This document shows, in pieces, positions 1 to 8,753 of a DNA stretch of 64,000 bases; the first letter of the stretch is position 1; every line of letters starts with the position of its first letter. The notes beneath the pieces were generated by a model, which saw nothing but the letters and a program-made list of their open reading frames with translations, did not search any database and was not told the origin of the DNA. The position numbers and the translations under genes were made by a program. The stretch comes from CAYQVW01 sp964421245. GTDB taxonomy: Bacteria; Margulisbacteria; WOR-1; XYC2-FULL-46-14. Location of the stretch: assembly GCA_964421245.1 (NCBI GenBank), contig CAYQVW010000004.1:33403-97402 (forward strand), given 5' to 3'.

Positions 1-2744
1 CTAACTGTTGGATCATTTGATTCGAATTTTCTAACTACAACCCAATCAACCGCCCAATTTTTATCATGACAACCGAGCCAAAGATTGTCTTCTGTTGATA
101 TATCAGAATCTGTTCCTGTCAATACTTCGGTTCCATCCACAAACCCCTTAAGAGTTGTTCCATACCATCTTGAATCAAACCGATAATAAGTACCGGTGAC
201 TGCCGCTGCCATTGCCGGATTTGTAATATAAACAGCTCCACCACCCGTACCTCTGGCAAGGGCCCCCTTTGTATTTCCCCAACCGAAATACAAAACATTA
301 TATCCCACATCCCATTCATTACCTGCAGGAAGTCCCGCTCCGCTACCCATACCAAAACAGAGCTGTTCTCCAGCCTCAACACACTTGGCCCTGGCAACAA
401 TCGATCGCCCACTTCCACTGGCACTGCCAAAATCAACCTCTGTTATTGCGGCCTTACGAAAGTTATATATCAGGGCCATCTTCATAGAATCGATGGTCCC
501 AACCTGAGGATCTCCGTTGTAGTTTGTCCAACTGCCTTGGCCACCCAAGGATGCTTCATTATAACTTTCAAAATCATCAAAAAATTCGAAAGTGTTGCCT
601 CCACTACTGGCAGCTGAAGCGTCCGTATCTCCATAGGTTAGATATATTGTACTCTCACCACCAGGAATAGAAGAAACCTTAACCCACATATTGGTTAAAG
701 TGGTATTAATAGTCCCTGGTTCTAACCAATAGCTAAGATTGTTACCGTTTGAATCCAAAAATCTTATATCGTCTCCATCAGCCTGCATCTTGCCAGCTGA
801 AATAATGCTGGAAGAATCCGCAGTAACTAAAACCTGATAATCCGTCAATGCTCCTCCCGAATTATTTAAAGCAATTGCCCGCTCGTAATATGGTTTTTGA
901 AAATTATTTCCGGATATTATAACACCAACCCCACCTGCATCTGTATCTGTCTCTGGTGTTGCAACAGTAACTGTTGGAGCAGCAATGCTTATTGTAAAAC
1001 CATTTGCTAAGGCATCTACTTTTGAATCACTATTTGTAACTGTTACATTCCAAGTTCCGACCAATTCTTGCCTAAGATCAAAGTCACAGGTAATCTCAGT
1101 ATCATCTACAAAAGTGACATTGGTTCCGTTTATATCCGATTCCCCTTCCTTGGTCAGCTTTACTGTTGCCCCGCTCTCAAAATATTCTCCAGCAATCGAA
1201 ACCCCTGTAAGCTGCTCTATATTTGATCCACTGCTCGGATCAATTGAAGTAACACTTGGTGCGGCATTTACGATTGTAAAATCAGCACTTGATTCATCAG
1301 TCGCTCTTCCTCCTGCAGTATCAACCGCGATAACCCTTACCCGTACTGTGGTTGAAGCATCATCCGGAATTGTCCAACTGTATGTCCCATCATCTGCTTC
1401 GTCCGCTGAAATTGTATTTGGAAAGGTTGATCCACTATTTGTAGAATAATAGAGTTCGATATGATCTATTGCATCGGAACCATTGGTCGAGGTCCAGGTA
1501 ATACTCTGACTGGCCCCCTCAGTCCAAGACTCTCCACCATCTGGAGCATCTAAAAGAATATCAGTATTCTCCGCCGCAGCACCAAAATTATGTGCTCCCA
1601 TATCTTCGCCTTCGGGAGTACCAGCATCGATACAGGGAGAGGTAAACAAAAGGGTGTAGTCATCATTTGAAGAATCTGTAAAATTGGCATTTGCAGAGAT
1701 GGTACCAACACCATTACTAATTGTCCCCTCGTAATCAGTTGCATTGCCATAAACGTTAGAATAACTTACGTTCACTGTTTCGGCATTATTATCAACACCT
1801 GTTCCAGCTGCTGTCCCCCCATCAGGATCATAAGCAATAATACAATTAATTATATCTGCTGACTCAGCACCAATGTCAATGCCTACTGTATTATCAATAA
1901 AGGTACAGTGATCTATAACTACACTGGAGTCATTTTTATAATTATCTACCACATCAATTCCAGTCGCAAAACCACGCACTTCATTGCTACTAATTGTTGG
2001 CATTACATCAGTACCCCAAAAAGACTGTTCAATTCCATTCCCGTTATGTGAGTTACTAGCAACAAGTGTATTGTTAGTTATCGTCCAGCCCCCTCCATAG
2101 CCACCCGTGTCAACACCATGGTGTGCTGTAATTGTATTCCCATCAATAGTAATCCCATCCAGTTGATTCGCTATAGTTATTCCAGTTGTTACTCCCTCAA
2201 TGTTCGTTATGGTTATAGTGTTATCCTGAATCAAACTATTATCACCAGCTACAAGACCGATTCCAGTAGTTCGAACACCACCGGTGATAGTATTATTTTG
2301 AGCTGTAGCCTGAGCAAGAAACCGGACTATATGCCGGCCATCATTTGTAGAATTAATTGTAAATCCCTCAACAACCGCCCCTGAATTTAGTTCGACAGCA
2401 CTAGCAAGATTATTCTCTGCATCAATAGTGGCAACTTCTCCCACTGTAACCTCTGCGCTTAGATGAACACCAGCTGGAACATCAATTGGAAATGCTTCCG
2501 ATGATCCGGTCATGCCATCATTATGAATAGTCCCAGTATAAACTATTACTAGATCACCTGAACCTACCGGCCCCCCATCCCTTAACGCCCAGGTAATGGT
2601 CTGCCATTCGTTGCCGTCGCTACCATCACCGGTTACGTTGCTGCCATCTGCGCCGTCAACATAGTAAGTCGCTGCATTAGCCATTGAGCCAACGGCTAAC
2701 AGCAAACAGCTAACAACTAAAAATAAAATTAATATTTTTCGCAT
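1..2744 (-). CDS. Secreted beta-helix / DUF2341 surface protein, 3' end outside window
   Basis: I translated this frame from an ATG at 2744 and it stays open to the left edge of the window, so about 914 residues are visible and the C-terminus is missing. A signal peptide (MRKILILFLVVS, then LLAVGSMANA) is followed by a right-handed parallel beta-helix region at about residues 30-390, rich in N-x-I/V-x-N turns. Next comes a Kre9/Knh1-like beta-sandwich (LDAPDGGESWTEG, about 396-490), then an IPT/TIG-like domain (PSVTSIDPSSGS, about 492-600). A DUF2341 domain begins near residue 618 (YYERAIALNNSGG) and includes YLTYGD, and a lectin-like segment runs to the edge. By family these are extracellular carbohydrate-binding or adhesive proteins; the ligand is unknown. 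A TAGAAT -10-like box lies at 2755-2760. Domain order is read from sequence; function is inferred. Confidence 0.85.
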   Translation of the reverse strand, partial: MRKILILFLVVSCLLLAVGSMANAATYYVDGADGSNVTGDGSDGNEWQTITWALRDGGPVGSGDLVIVYTGTIHNDGMTGSSEAFPIDVPAGVHLSAEVTVGEVATIDAENNLASAVELNSGAVVEGFTINSTNDGRHIVRFLAQATAQNNTITGGVRTTGIGLVAGDNSLIQDNTITITNIEGVTTGITIANQLDGITIDGNTITAHHGVDTGGYGGGWTITNNTLVASNSHNGNGIEQSFWGTDVMPTISSNEVRGFATGIDVVDNYKNDSSVVIDHCTFIDNTVGIDIGAESADIINCIIAYDPDGGTAAGTGVDNNAETVNVSYSNVYGNATDYEGTISNGVGTISANANFTDSSNDDYTLLFTSPCIDAGTPEGEDMGAHNFGAAAENTDILLDAPDGGESWTEGASQSITWTSTNGSDAIDHIELYYSTNSGSTFPNTISADEADDGTYSWTIPDDASTTVRVRVIAVDTAGGRATDESSADFTIVNAAPSVTSIDPSSGSNIEQLTGVSIAGEYFESGATVKLTKEGESDINGTNVTFVDDTEITCDFDLRQELVGTWNVTVTNSDSKVDALANGFTISIAAPTVTVATPETDTDAGGVGVIISGNNFQKPYYERAIALNNSGGALTDYQVLVTADSSSIISAGKMQADGDDIRFLDSNGNNLSYWLEPGTINTTLTNMWVKVSSIPGGESTIYLTYGDTDASAASSGGNTFEFFDDFESYNEASLGGQGSWTNYNGDPQVGTIDSMKMALIYNFRKAAITEVDFGSASGSGRSIVARAKCVEAGEQLCFGMGSGAGLPAGNEWDVGYNVLYFGWGNTKGALARGTGGGAVYITNPAMAAAVTGTYYRFDSRWYGTTLKGFVDGTEVLTGTDSDISTEDNLWLGCHDKNWAVDWVVVRKFESNDPTV

Positions 2745-2827
2745 TAATTGAAAGATTCTATCAGAGATTATAGAGTGTGTCTATATAGCAAAATAATTAT
2801 GGTATATATAATAATATATACTATTGT

Positions 2828-3784
2828 TTACTTCTTATTAATCGAACAGATCATTGGGCCATCGCCTGCCTCGCCGCTGGCTCTGCAAGGCGGGCATTTT
2901 TCGCACTCAAATTCAATTGTGGCATGCTCAATGTGAAATTCCTGACGTAGTATCTCCTTCACCCTGCGTGCAACATTGCTGCAATCAGAGACCATCAAGT
3001 CCTCAACTAAGATATGAGCAGAAAGAGCCCGAAGACCAGAAGTAATAGTCCAAACATGGATATCATGAACATCTCTTATCCCCGAAATATCTCTTTTAAT
3101 ACAATCAATTATTTTTTTAATATCAACATCCTTTGGAGTTGCCTCAAGTAAAACATCAACTGATTCAAAAACCAGCCTTAACGCTCCACGAAGGATTACT
3201 AAAGCAATTACAAAACCAATTATCGGATCAACCAGATAAAAACCGGTAAAATATATAATAGCTGCAGCAATAATTACACCAACTGATGATAGGGCATCGG
3301 ATATTACATGCCAGAGCGCTCCCTGGACATTTAAATTATCCTTCCCTCCGTGGCTTAAAACAAAGGCGGCTATCAGATTTGCAACCAAACCAATAACCGC
3401 CACAACCATCATCAATCCGCCCTCAACTGGTTGTGGGTTTATTATCCGCAAGATCGCTTGGTAGAATATAAATCCGGCAATTGCGACCAGGACAGAACCG
3501 TTCAGCAGGGCCGAAAGAATCTCAACCCGATAAAAACCAAAAGTTTTTTCATGGGTAGCTGGTCGACGTGAAAACCACAAGGCAAACAAGGCCAACGCTA
3601 GGGCTCCAGCATCAGTTAACATGTGTCCAGCATCAGAGAGAAGCGCCAAACTACCAGAAACATATCCGCCAATGACTTCTACTAAAATCATTGAGGAGGT
3701 TATGAAGAACGCAAAGAAAAGTGCTTTCTTGTTCTTTTCAAAATCCATTACGTGGGATAAATGTTCGTGCTTGTGATGGGTCAT
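2828..3784 (-). CDS. Cation diffusion facilitator (CDF) metal efflux transporter, CzcD/ZitB type
   Basis: The 318-residue protein is a typical CDF exporter that would move Zn2+ or a similar divalent metal out of the cytoplasm in exchange for protons. The N-terminus is His-rich (MTHHKHEHLSH). Six hydrophobic segments follow, with the metal-site signatures LLSDAGHMLTDA (TM2) and HVISDALSSV (TM5), and a cytoplasmic C-terminal domain with DIHVWTITSGLRALSAH. The end is odd: after the usual domain it runs into CEKCPPCRASGEAGDGP, four to five cysteines encoded largely by a GC-rich hairpin (2864-2895) that looks like an inserted repeat. It sits 4 nt downstream of the zinc-ribbon gene and is probably cotranscribed with it. 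Family is confident; the metal is not determined. Confidence 0.93.
   Translation of the reverse strand: MTHHKHEHLSHVMDFEKNKKALFFAFFITSSMILVEVIGGYVSGSLALLSDAGHMLTDAGALALALFALWFSRRPATHEKTFGFYRVEILSALLNGSVLVAIAGFIFYQAILRIINPQPVEGGLMMVVAVIGLVANLIAAFVLSHGGKDNLNVQGALWHVISDALSSVGVIIAAAIIYFTGFYLVDPIIGFVIALVILRGALRLVFESVDVLLEATPKDVDIKKIIDCIKRDISGIRDVHDIHVWTITSGLRALSAHILVEDLMVSDCSNVARRVKEILRQEFHIEHATIEFECEKCPPCRASGEAGDGPMICSINKK
2864..2895. repeat. GC-rich hairpin inside the CDF C-terminal codons
   Basis: Arms GCCTGCCT (2864-2871) and AGGCGGGC (2888-2895) pair over 8 positions with one G-T wobble. The stretch is much more GC-rich than its surroundings and encodes the unusual CPPCRASGEAG tail. It looks like a REP-like or palindromic insert read in frame. 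Confidence 0.5.
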
Positions 3785-3788
3785 AAAT

Positions 3789-4043
3789 TTATTTTTTCCA
3801 GCGTTTTAAGTTAGGTAGGGTATTCTTGGCCAACTGACGGGCTTTTGCTTCATCAATTCCCATCTTTTTGGCTATTTCGATATTTTTTTCAATTTTCTGT
3901 TCAAGAGTTATTCCTTCATCTTTAAACTTCCCATTTTCAAAACAGAATTTACAGTATTCTTCACTCTTTGAGCCGTCCGCATTAGTTCCCTTATCATAAT
4001 CAGATCGAAGCGGCATTGCGCAACTTTGACAAACACTTGCCAT
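3789..4043 (-). CDS. Small putative zinc-ribbon protein
   Basis: This 84-residue protein carries two CxxC pairs, VCQSCAMPL near the start and EYCKFCFENG near residue 32. This matches the 'putative zinc ribbon' small-protein family (PF12674 type), where CxxCxMP is followed by a second CxxC. The rest is a short helical tail (ITLEQKIEKNIEIAKKMGIDE). The start is well supported by an AGGAGG Shine-Dalgarno about 7 nt upstream of the ATG. It lies directly before the CDF gene, so a role in metal handling or sensing is plausible but not shown. Confidence 0.85.
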   Translation of the reverse strand: MASVCQSCAMPLRSDYDKGTNADGSKSEEYCKFCFENGKFKDEGITLEQKIEKNIEIAKKMGIDEAKARQLAKNTLPNLKRWKK

Positions 4044-4059
4044 AATCCTATCCTCCTAC

Positions 4060-5310
4060 TTATGGGATAACATTTATTACATCATCCCTTATGTTCTTAA
4101 TTTCCGAAAAACTAGCACCAGAATCAGTACTCTTATATAAAATATACCCTTTTCTGACCGCATATACAATAGTATTGTCCGATGGTGCAAAGACAATGTC
4201 GTCAATTGTTGTGCTTAGGCCAGAAAGGACTGCAGTCGAACTCGACAATCCATCGATTGAAAGATAAAGTTTATCGGTTGTCCCATACAAAACCCGATTG
4301 GAATCGGACGGAGAAACAGCAATTACATAACAAGAGGTGCCAGTATGAAAACCACTATCCCAGCTGTCTCCACCATCGGTCGACTTATAGATACTATAGT
4401 CATTTGGAACACCGGCATAAATAGCGTTACCATCTGCTGAAAGATCAAAATAGTTAACCCATTTGCTTTTCAGGGTCGAGCCAAAAGCAGACCAGGTTAA
4501 TCCGTTATCAGTGCTTTTTAAAAAACCAAGATTTAAACTAGTATCAGTTGCATAGGCATAAGAAAAACCAAAGACATATAAATAATCCGAATTGTTTTTA
4601 TTGCGTTTTAAAATAGAATATTCGTTCTTATCATCATTTGATCCTGCCGATATCTGAGTCCAATTTGCACCACCATCAGTTGAGCGAAAAATACCACCAT
4701 CATAAAATTGGTCGGTCTGTCCCGATACGGTCGAATAACCGCCACTTATTCCAATAACAACAATATCGGGATCAGTCGGGTCGGAATTTATACAGGTCAT
4801 CCTGGCATTTTGAAGTTGGTAATTTCTTCTAATCCAACTGGTTCCTGAATCTATACTTTTATAAATTCCAGAAGCTGCACTGGTTACTGGACCCGGACTT
4901 CCAACCGTTGAAATATAAAGAACTTCGGGACTGCTTTGCGCAATAGATATATCATAAACTTCGGGATAAGTATCCAAACTGCCATGTCTTATCCCAGATC
5001 GCAAACGAGTCCAATTTGATCCCCCATCTGTACTCTTCACCAAACCATTCGTTTCTGTGCCTAAATAAACAATATTGGGATTAGTCGGATGAACCGATAA
5101 GGCCCGAAAAACGCTATCTGGATCCCAAGCAGTAGGAGCAGAAGGTCCAGAAATTATAGTATTTCCATTTCCAACATCATTTTCTGGAGCGTTGTCTGGA
5201 CCAATAACCGTAGTGGTAGTGCTAGATGTTGTTGTGCTTTTCCCACAAGAAAACAAAAAAGCAACAGCAAAAACAAGAACTAATAGAAATATTGCTGCTT
5301 TGTAACGCAT
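4060..5310 (-). CDS. Lipoprotein with sialidase/BNR-type beta-propeller repeats
   Basis: This 416-residue protein starts with a lipoprotein signal (hydrophobic stretch ending LFSCGKS, lipid on Cys22). A Ser/Thr-rich linker follows, then repeated BNR or Asp-box elements: KSTDGGSNWTRL, KSIDSGTSWIRR, RSTDGGANWTQI, KSTDNGLTWSAF, KSTDGGDSWDSG and KSTDSGASFSEI. These repeats build a VPS10/sortilin-like or sialidase-fold propeller, usually involved in surface binding rather than catalysis; no sialidase active site is evident. The ATG begins immediately after the stop of the vWA gene (TAG then ATG), so the two are an operon. Confidence 0.88.
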   Translation of the reverse strand: MRYKAAIFLLVLVFAVAFLFSCGKSTTTSSTTTTVIGPDNAPENDVGNGNTIISGPSAPTAWDPDSVFRALSVHPTNPNIVYLGTETNGLVKSTDGGSNWTRLRSGIRHGSLDTYPEVYDISIAQSSPEVLYISTVGSPGPVTSAASGIYKSIDSGTSWIRRNYQLQNARMTCINSDPTDPDIVVIGISGGYSTVSGQTDQFYDGGIFRSTDGGANWTQISAGSNDDKNEYSILKRNKNNSDYLYVFGFSYAYATDTSLNLGFLKSTDNGLTWSAFGSTLKSKWVNYFDLSADGNAIYAGVPNDYSIYKSTDGGDSWDSGFHTGTSCYVIAVSPSDSNRVLYGTTDKLYLSIDGLSSSTAVLSGLSTTIDDIVFAPSDNTIVYAVRKGYILYKSTDSGASFSEIKNIRDDVINVIP

Positions 5311-6441
5311 CTATTTTTTGAATTTAAAATTCTTTTTGGCCGCCTGTTTTCTAACAGCCTTAACCATTGCAGCATCCAAAGTATCTTGCCCTTTTGAAGC
5401 TAATTCCTTCATTTTTACAGCCACATATTTTTTGCGTGCAGTATTGAGTTGTTTAATTTTATTTTGAATGTCTGATCGCTTCTTTGTTTCAGCAGCAACA
5501 TGCTTCTTTCTCTGAGCAACAGTCATCTTTTGCATATTCTTTGGCAACTCTTTTGTTTTAATCTTAGCTAAGTCTATTTTTTTATCCTTTACCGCATCAA
5601 CCAAGTCCCAAGAATCGGCCTTATAATATTTTGAAGCTTTGGCAACTGATCTTTGCAAAGAAGAACCAGGCGCAGCCATTTTTGCATTAAGCTCCTGCTC
5701 TGCTTGTCGAGCCGCTCCAGCATACCCCTCTTCCCCATAGGGAATATATGTTTTATTAAGTGCTAATCCAAGTCTCTCAATCTCTTTATCTTGAGGAGCA
5801 TCTATATGAATAGCTTTTTTATCCTGGTCAATATTCATATATTCTCCACCGGTAATCATTGCTCCATCTTTCCACTTGGTATCTACACCACGTTTAAATG
5901 GCCCACAAAAAACAGTATTTACTACTATATCGCGACTCTTTGCCAATCCACAGGCATTCTTATATTTTACATTGCCTTGAGTAAATTCTTCGTTTCCAGC
6001 AATAAAAATAATTTTTAGATCATCTTTATGTTTGCTCCATTTGAGTGATTTGGTTGACTTGTCAATTACATAACCGCAATATTCACTACCACCATTGGTA
6101 TCTAAAGCAAAAAGCTCTTCTGAAATTTTGTCTAAATCATAAGTAAACTGTTTAACCTGTCTAATATAACCTTCTCTGGCGCTCAGACTATCATTCCCAT
6201 ATTCATAAAGTGCGACATAAAGCATTGGCTCTTTTCCATTGTGAGATGCATCTGCTAATTCATTAACAAATTTCCACAATTGCGATTTTGCTTGGTCAAT
6301 CAGACCATCCATACTGTTTGAGGTATCCAGCAAAAGGGCAATTTGGATCAGGGGGATTCTTTTGTTAGCAGAAGCAGGTTGGATTGCAAAAGCCGAAAAA
6401 CAGAAAACGAACAATAAAACGAAGAGGATAAGCCTTTTCAT
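5311..6441 (-). CDS. Secreted von Willebrand factor A domain protein
   Basis: I place the start at the ATG at 6441 (MKRLILFVLLFVF), not further upstream, because AGGAGG lies 9 nt before it and a signal peptide follows directly (SAFAIQPASA). The vWA domain carries a complete MIDAS entry motif, LLDTSNSMDG (DxSxS), near residue 37, with the rest of the Rossmann-like fold to about residue 210. The C-terminal third is lysine-rich and helical (KKHVAAETKKRSDIQNKI), probably coiled coil. vWA proteins bind metal-dependent protein ligands. The first 14 codons upstream of M(6441) are most likely 5' leader. A TATAAT-like box lies about 30 nt upstream, giving a leadered mRNA. Confidence 0.88.
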   Translation of the reverse strand: MKRLILFVLLFVFCFSAFAIQPASANKRIPLIQIALLLDTSNSMDGLIDQAKSQLWKFVNELADASHNGKEPMLYVALYEYGNDSLSAREGYIRQVKQFTYDLDKISEELFALDTNGGSEYCGYVIDKSTKSLKWSKHKDDLKIIFIAGNEEFTQGNVKYKNACGLAKSRDIVVNTVFCGPFKRGVDTKWKDGAMITGGEYMNIDQDKKAIHIDAPQDKEIERLGLALNKTYIPYGEEGYAGAARQAEQELNAKMAAPGSSLQRSVAKASKYYKADSWDLVDAVKDKKIDLAKIKTKELPKNMQKMTVAQRKKHVAAETKKRSDIQNKIKQLNTARKKYVAVKMKELASKGQDTLDAAMVKAVRKQAAKKNFKFKK

Positions 6442-6483
6442 GGTTGGGTACCTCCTGGTAACCCTATTATACCCTAAAAACAT

Positions 6484-6511
6484 TGAGATTTTAGTTAAAA
6501 ATTAACGATAA
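6484..6511 (+). promoter_or_regulatory. Sigma-28-like promoter, site 1
   Basis: TGAGATTT (6484-6491), 14 nt, CGATAA (6506-6511). The -10-like box ends 6 nt before the ATG at 6518, so the transcript would be leaderless. This is one of ten sites with identical spacing in the window and the only one with an A-to-G change in the -35 element. Confidence 0.75.
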
Positions 6512-6517
6512 ATATAT

Positions 6518-7936
6518 ATGGAAGGATCAGTAACACTTACAATGTCGGATAAAGATTTTTATAAATTACAAAAGAGAATCTTTCGCTATAAAGCATGGGG
6601 GATCGGTTTCTATTTTAATCCTAAGACAAAAGCTCCCCATGGCTATACAACCCCAAAAGCAATTTATTATCCAGAATGCCGATTTCCTCGCAAAGCATTC
6701 AACAAATTAAGCTTTGAAAAATTAAGCTTTGAAGCAAGAAAAAGTTATCCTAAAGATATTATCAAAAAAAGTCCTTTCTTCAACTTGATGTTATGTCCTA
6801 ATCTAACTCGTTATTTTAGGAGTCATGAGGTTTTCTGGTTCATGGCAAAACAGGTAGCGGAGCACCCACATGTAAAAGCAAATAGAGAGGTAAGACTGCT
6901 CTATCCAGGCTCCGGAGCACATATTGCCCCATTAGATCTATTCCACAACCTAATCCAGCAAGGAAAGATTGATCGAGCTAGTGCAATATTTACAGAGGTT
7001 GATATTAATTCGCTAAGCCGGATCAGGATTCTATTGGACGGATTAGCCTCCAGAGGTATTTATAAAAAATTAAAGGAGAAGCCACCTAAAAATCGCCTTG
7101 GAGGGAGAAAAACTGTTTTCACTTTTGAATATAAAAACAAACCAATCTCCCTAACTTTTGCATTTAAAATGAGTGGAAAAAAATATTATTCGGACAAACA
7201 ATTAAAAAGGGCTCCAGAGGTAGTAGTAATCCACGACAGCAGCGGCATTTTTGGATCTATGTCTTTTTCTTTATTAGAGACACTTATCAAATCCATATCA
7301 AGCATAAAGGCAATTAAACACCCCCCTCTAATTATTATGGAAAATTTTAATCACGAATATCTATCGGCAAATAAAGGAACAATAAGCACAGAACCTTATA
7401 TAGGAAAGAAGGAAGTAATCCCTTTCCCATATGGACACAGAGACAAGAAAACTCTAAAGGTAAAAAAGCTCCCTTTTATCTTTACTGAGTTGGTCTCCCC
7501 TCTTTATGGCTCAGCAATTCTGTATAAACCTGATCTAAAATTTTGGAGATTGTTTTCTCATGCTGAAATAGACGCATACTTTGAAACCTTTGACAAATTA
7601 GATAAATTAAATAAATATGGAATTATGAGCGAGTTCGAAATTAATATTGACGGGATAACTATCACACTGCAAAATATAAAAGATAAAGACCCGGTTCTTT
7701 CAAAAGTTAATCCGGATAAAATTGTCAAAGGGTTTAAAGAATATTGTCACAATTTCTTTGGCAGAATTTTTAATCTGATTAATAAGATAAAAAAAGACTG
7801 TCCTAAAACCGCATTAATGATAGAAACAAAAGCCAAAAAAGTATTCAAAGAATTAAAGCAAAAATACCCCTATCTTTCCGATGTAGTAAAAAAGAAATAT
7901 CCAGATCAGATTAAACACTTGATGAGCAAACACTGA
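6518..7936 (+). CDS. Unknown protein with a SAM-methyltransferase-like core
   Basis: I do not recognise a named family for this 472-residue protein. The central part has the spacing of a class I methyltransferase: VRLLYPGSGAHIAPLD (motif I, GxGxxxAP, about residue 124), an acidic strand end FTEVDINSLS (motif II, about 160), and VVVIHDSSGIFG (motif IV-like, about 237). The N-terminus (KAWGIGFYFNPKTKAPHGY) and the lysine-rich helical C-terminus are unlike standard methyltransferases. No signal peptide or membrane segment is present, so it is probably cytoplasmic. It has its own sigma-28-like promoter and converges with the ORF6N gene 2 nt away. The catalytic role is inference. Confidence 0.7.
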   Translation: MEGSVTLTMSDKDFYKLQKRIFRYKAWGIGFYFNPKTKAPHGYTTPKAIYYPECRFPRKAFNKLSFEKLSFEARKSYPKDIIKKSPFFNLMLCPNLTRYFRSHEVFWFMAKQVAEHPHVKANREVRLLYPGSGAHIAPLDLFHNLIQQGKIDRASAIFTEVDINSLSRIRILLDGLASRGIYKKLKEKPPKNRLGGRKTVFTFEYKNKPISLTFAFKMSGKKYYSDKQLKRAPEVVVIHDSSGIFGSMSFSLLETLIKSISSIKAIKHPPLIIMENFNHEYLSANKGTISTEPYIGKKEVIPFPYGHRDKKTLKVKKLPFIFTELVSPLYGSAILYKPDLKFWRLFSHAEIDAYFETFDKLDKLNKYGIMSEFEINIDGITITLQNIKDKDPVLSKVNPDKIVKGFKEYCHNFFGRIFNLINKIKKDCPKTALMIETKAKKVFKELKQKYPYLSDVVKKKYPDQIKHLMSKH

Positions 7937-7938
7937 AT

Positions 7939-8469
7939 TTATCGCAAAAATCCGATCTTCTTTTTCGGCTTATTTTTTACTTCAATCAATTTCCTAATCG
8001 CATCAAAGACCAATTGAATCTGTGCTTCGTTCTTTTTGAATCGTTTTTCAAATTTATCTTCGAGTTTGGAAAGTTTTTGGGCTAGGTCTTTGTGGGTTGC
8101 TAAAATTTTTCGTAATTTTACAAATGCACGCATCATGGCGATGTTGACCTGAACAGCTCTTTTGCTTTTTAAGACCGAAGAAAGCATTGCAACTCCTTGT
8201 TCGGCAAAGACATATGGCATTTTCCTTCTCCCACCCCGTTTTGATATCGCATTTTGCGACATCAAAGCATAAAACTCTTTCTCTGTTAATCGGAACATAA
8301 AATCTCCTGGAAATCTGTCTAAATTCCTTTTAACTTGCTCGTTCAACCTGCTCGTTGGTACCTGATATAGGGCGGCAAGATCGCTGTCCAACATCACTTT
8401 CTGTCCTCTAATCAGATAGATTTTGTTCTCAATTCTCTCAATTGGTACTAAATTACTCATATTTGTCAC
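7939..8469 (-). CDS. ORF6N domain protein (phage antirepressor-like)
   Basis: The 176-residue protein contains the ORF6N DNA-binding domain at about residues 10-95: YLIRGQKVMLDSDLAALYQV, then TSRLNEQVKRN, RFPGDFMFRLTEKE and GGRRKMPYVFAEQGVAML. A coiled-coil tail follows (LAQKLSKLEDKFEKRFKKNE). ORF6N proteins are common in phage and in bacterial chromosomes as small antirepressor-like regulators. A GGGGGTG Shine-Dalgarno precedes the ATG. No other phage gene is nearby, so this is an isolated, long-established copy rather than part of a prophage. Confidence 0.9.
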   Translation of the reverse strand: MTNMSNLVPIERIENKIYLIRGQKVMLDSDLAALYQVPTSRLNEQVKRNLDRFPGDFMFRLTEKEFYALMSQNAISKRGGRRKMPYVFAEQGVAMLSSVLKSKRAVQVNIAMMRAFVKLRKILATHKDLAQKLSKLEDKFEKRFKKNEAQIQLVFDAIRKLIEVKNKPKKKIGFLR

Positions 8470-8504
8470 CCCCTTTATGCTATTACTAGCAATTTTGTCT
8501 CCTG

Positions 8505-8607
8505 GGATAGGTGATAGGTTATGGGTGTTAGGTTATAGGAGTTTTTAGTATAAGAACAAGAAAATTGATGAGACTATAACCAATAGCCTATCACCTACAA
8601 CCTAACA
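8505..8607. repeat. Inverted GATAGGTTATAGG-type word repeat
   Basis: The left half (8505-8539) is built from ATAGGTGATAGG and GTTAGGTTATAGG words. The right half (8574-8607) carries the same words in reverse complement (CCTATCACC, CAACCTAAC). Closely related words occur inside hisS (57122-57170) and between thiF and thiS (11845-11875). No gene is visible here. Confidence 0.6.
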
Positions 8608-8660
8608 AGGTGGCGAGATTTCGTACAATTTAAACAAAAAACGTACCGTCATATTTTAAA

Positions 8661-8753
8661 GGTTACGGGAGGTTACGATAGTTACGAAAAAGTTACGCCA
8701 AGTTACAGTAACATACCGTAACTCAACGTAACCTCTCGTAACATTTCGTAACT
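8661..8753. repeat. GTTACG/CGTAAC helical-period repeat, palindromic overall
   Basis: Four direct GTTACG words (8662, 8672, 8681, 8692) are followed by four inverted CGTAAC words at exactly 10-nt intervals (8717, 8727, 8737, 8747). The whole block is thus an imperfect inverted repeat with a near-helical period. It ends against the stop codon of the metY-like gene, where it could act as a terminator hairpin or a protein-binding array. Confidence 0.7.

Noticed and set aside
985..1449. Plus-strand open frame of 154 codons
   Set aside because: It is antisense to the beta-helix/DUF2341 gene, whose frame contains recognisable domains; the plus frame is low complexity (Ser/Val/Thr) with no family match.
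7939..8469. ORF6N gene as evidence for a prophage
   Set aside because: No integrase, capsid, terminase or lysis gene nearby; such proteins are common as isolated chromosomal genes.
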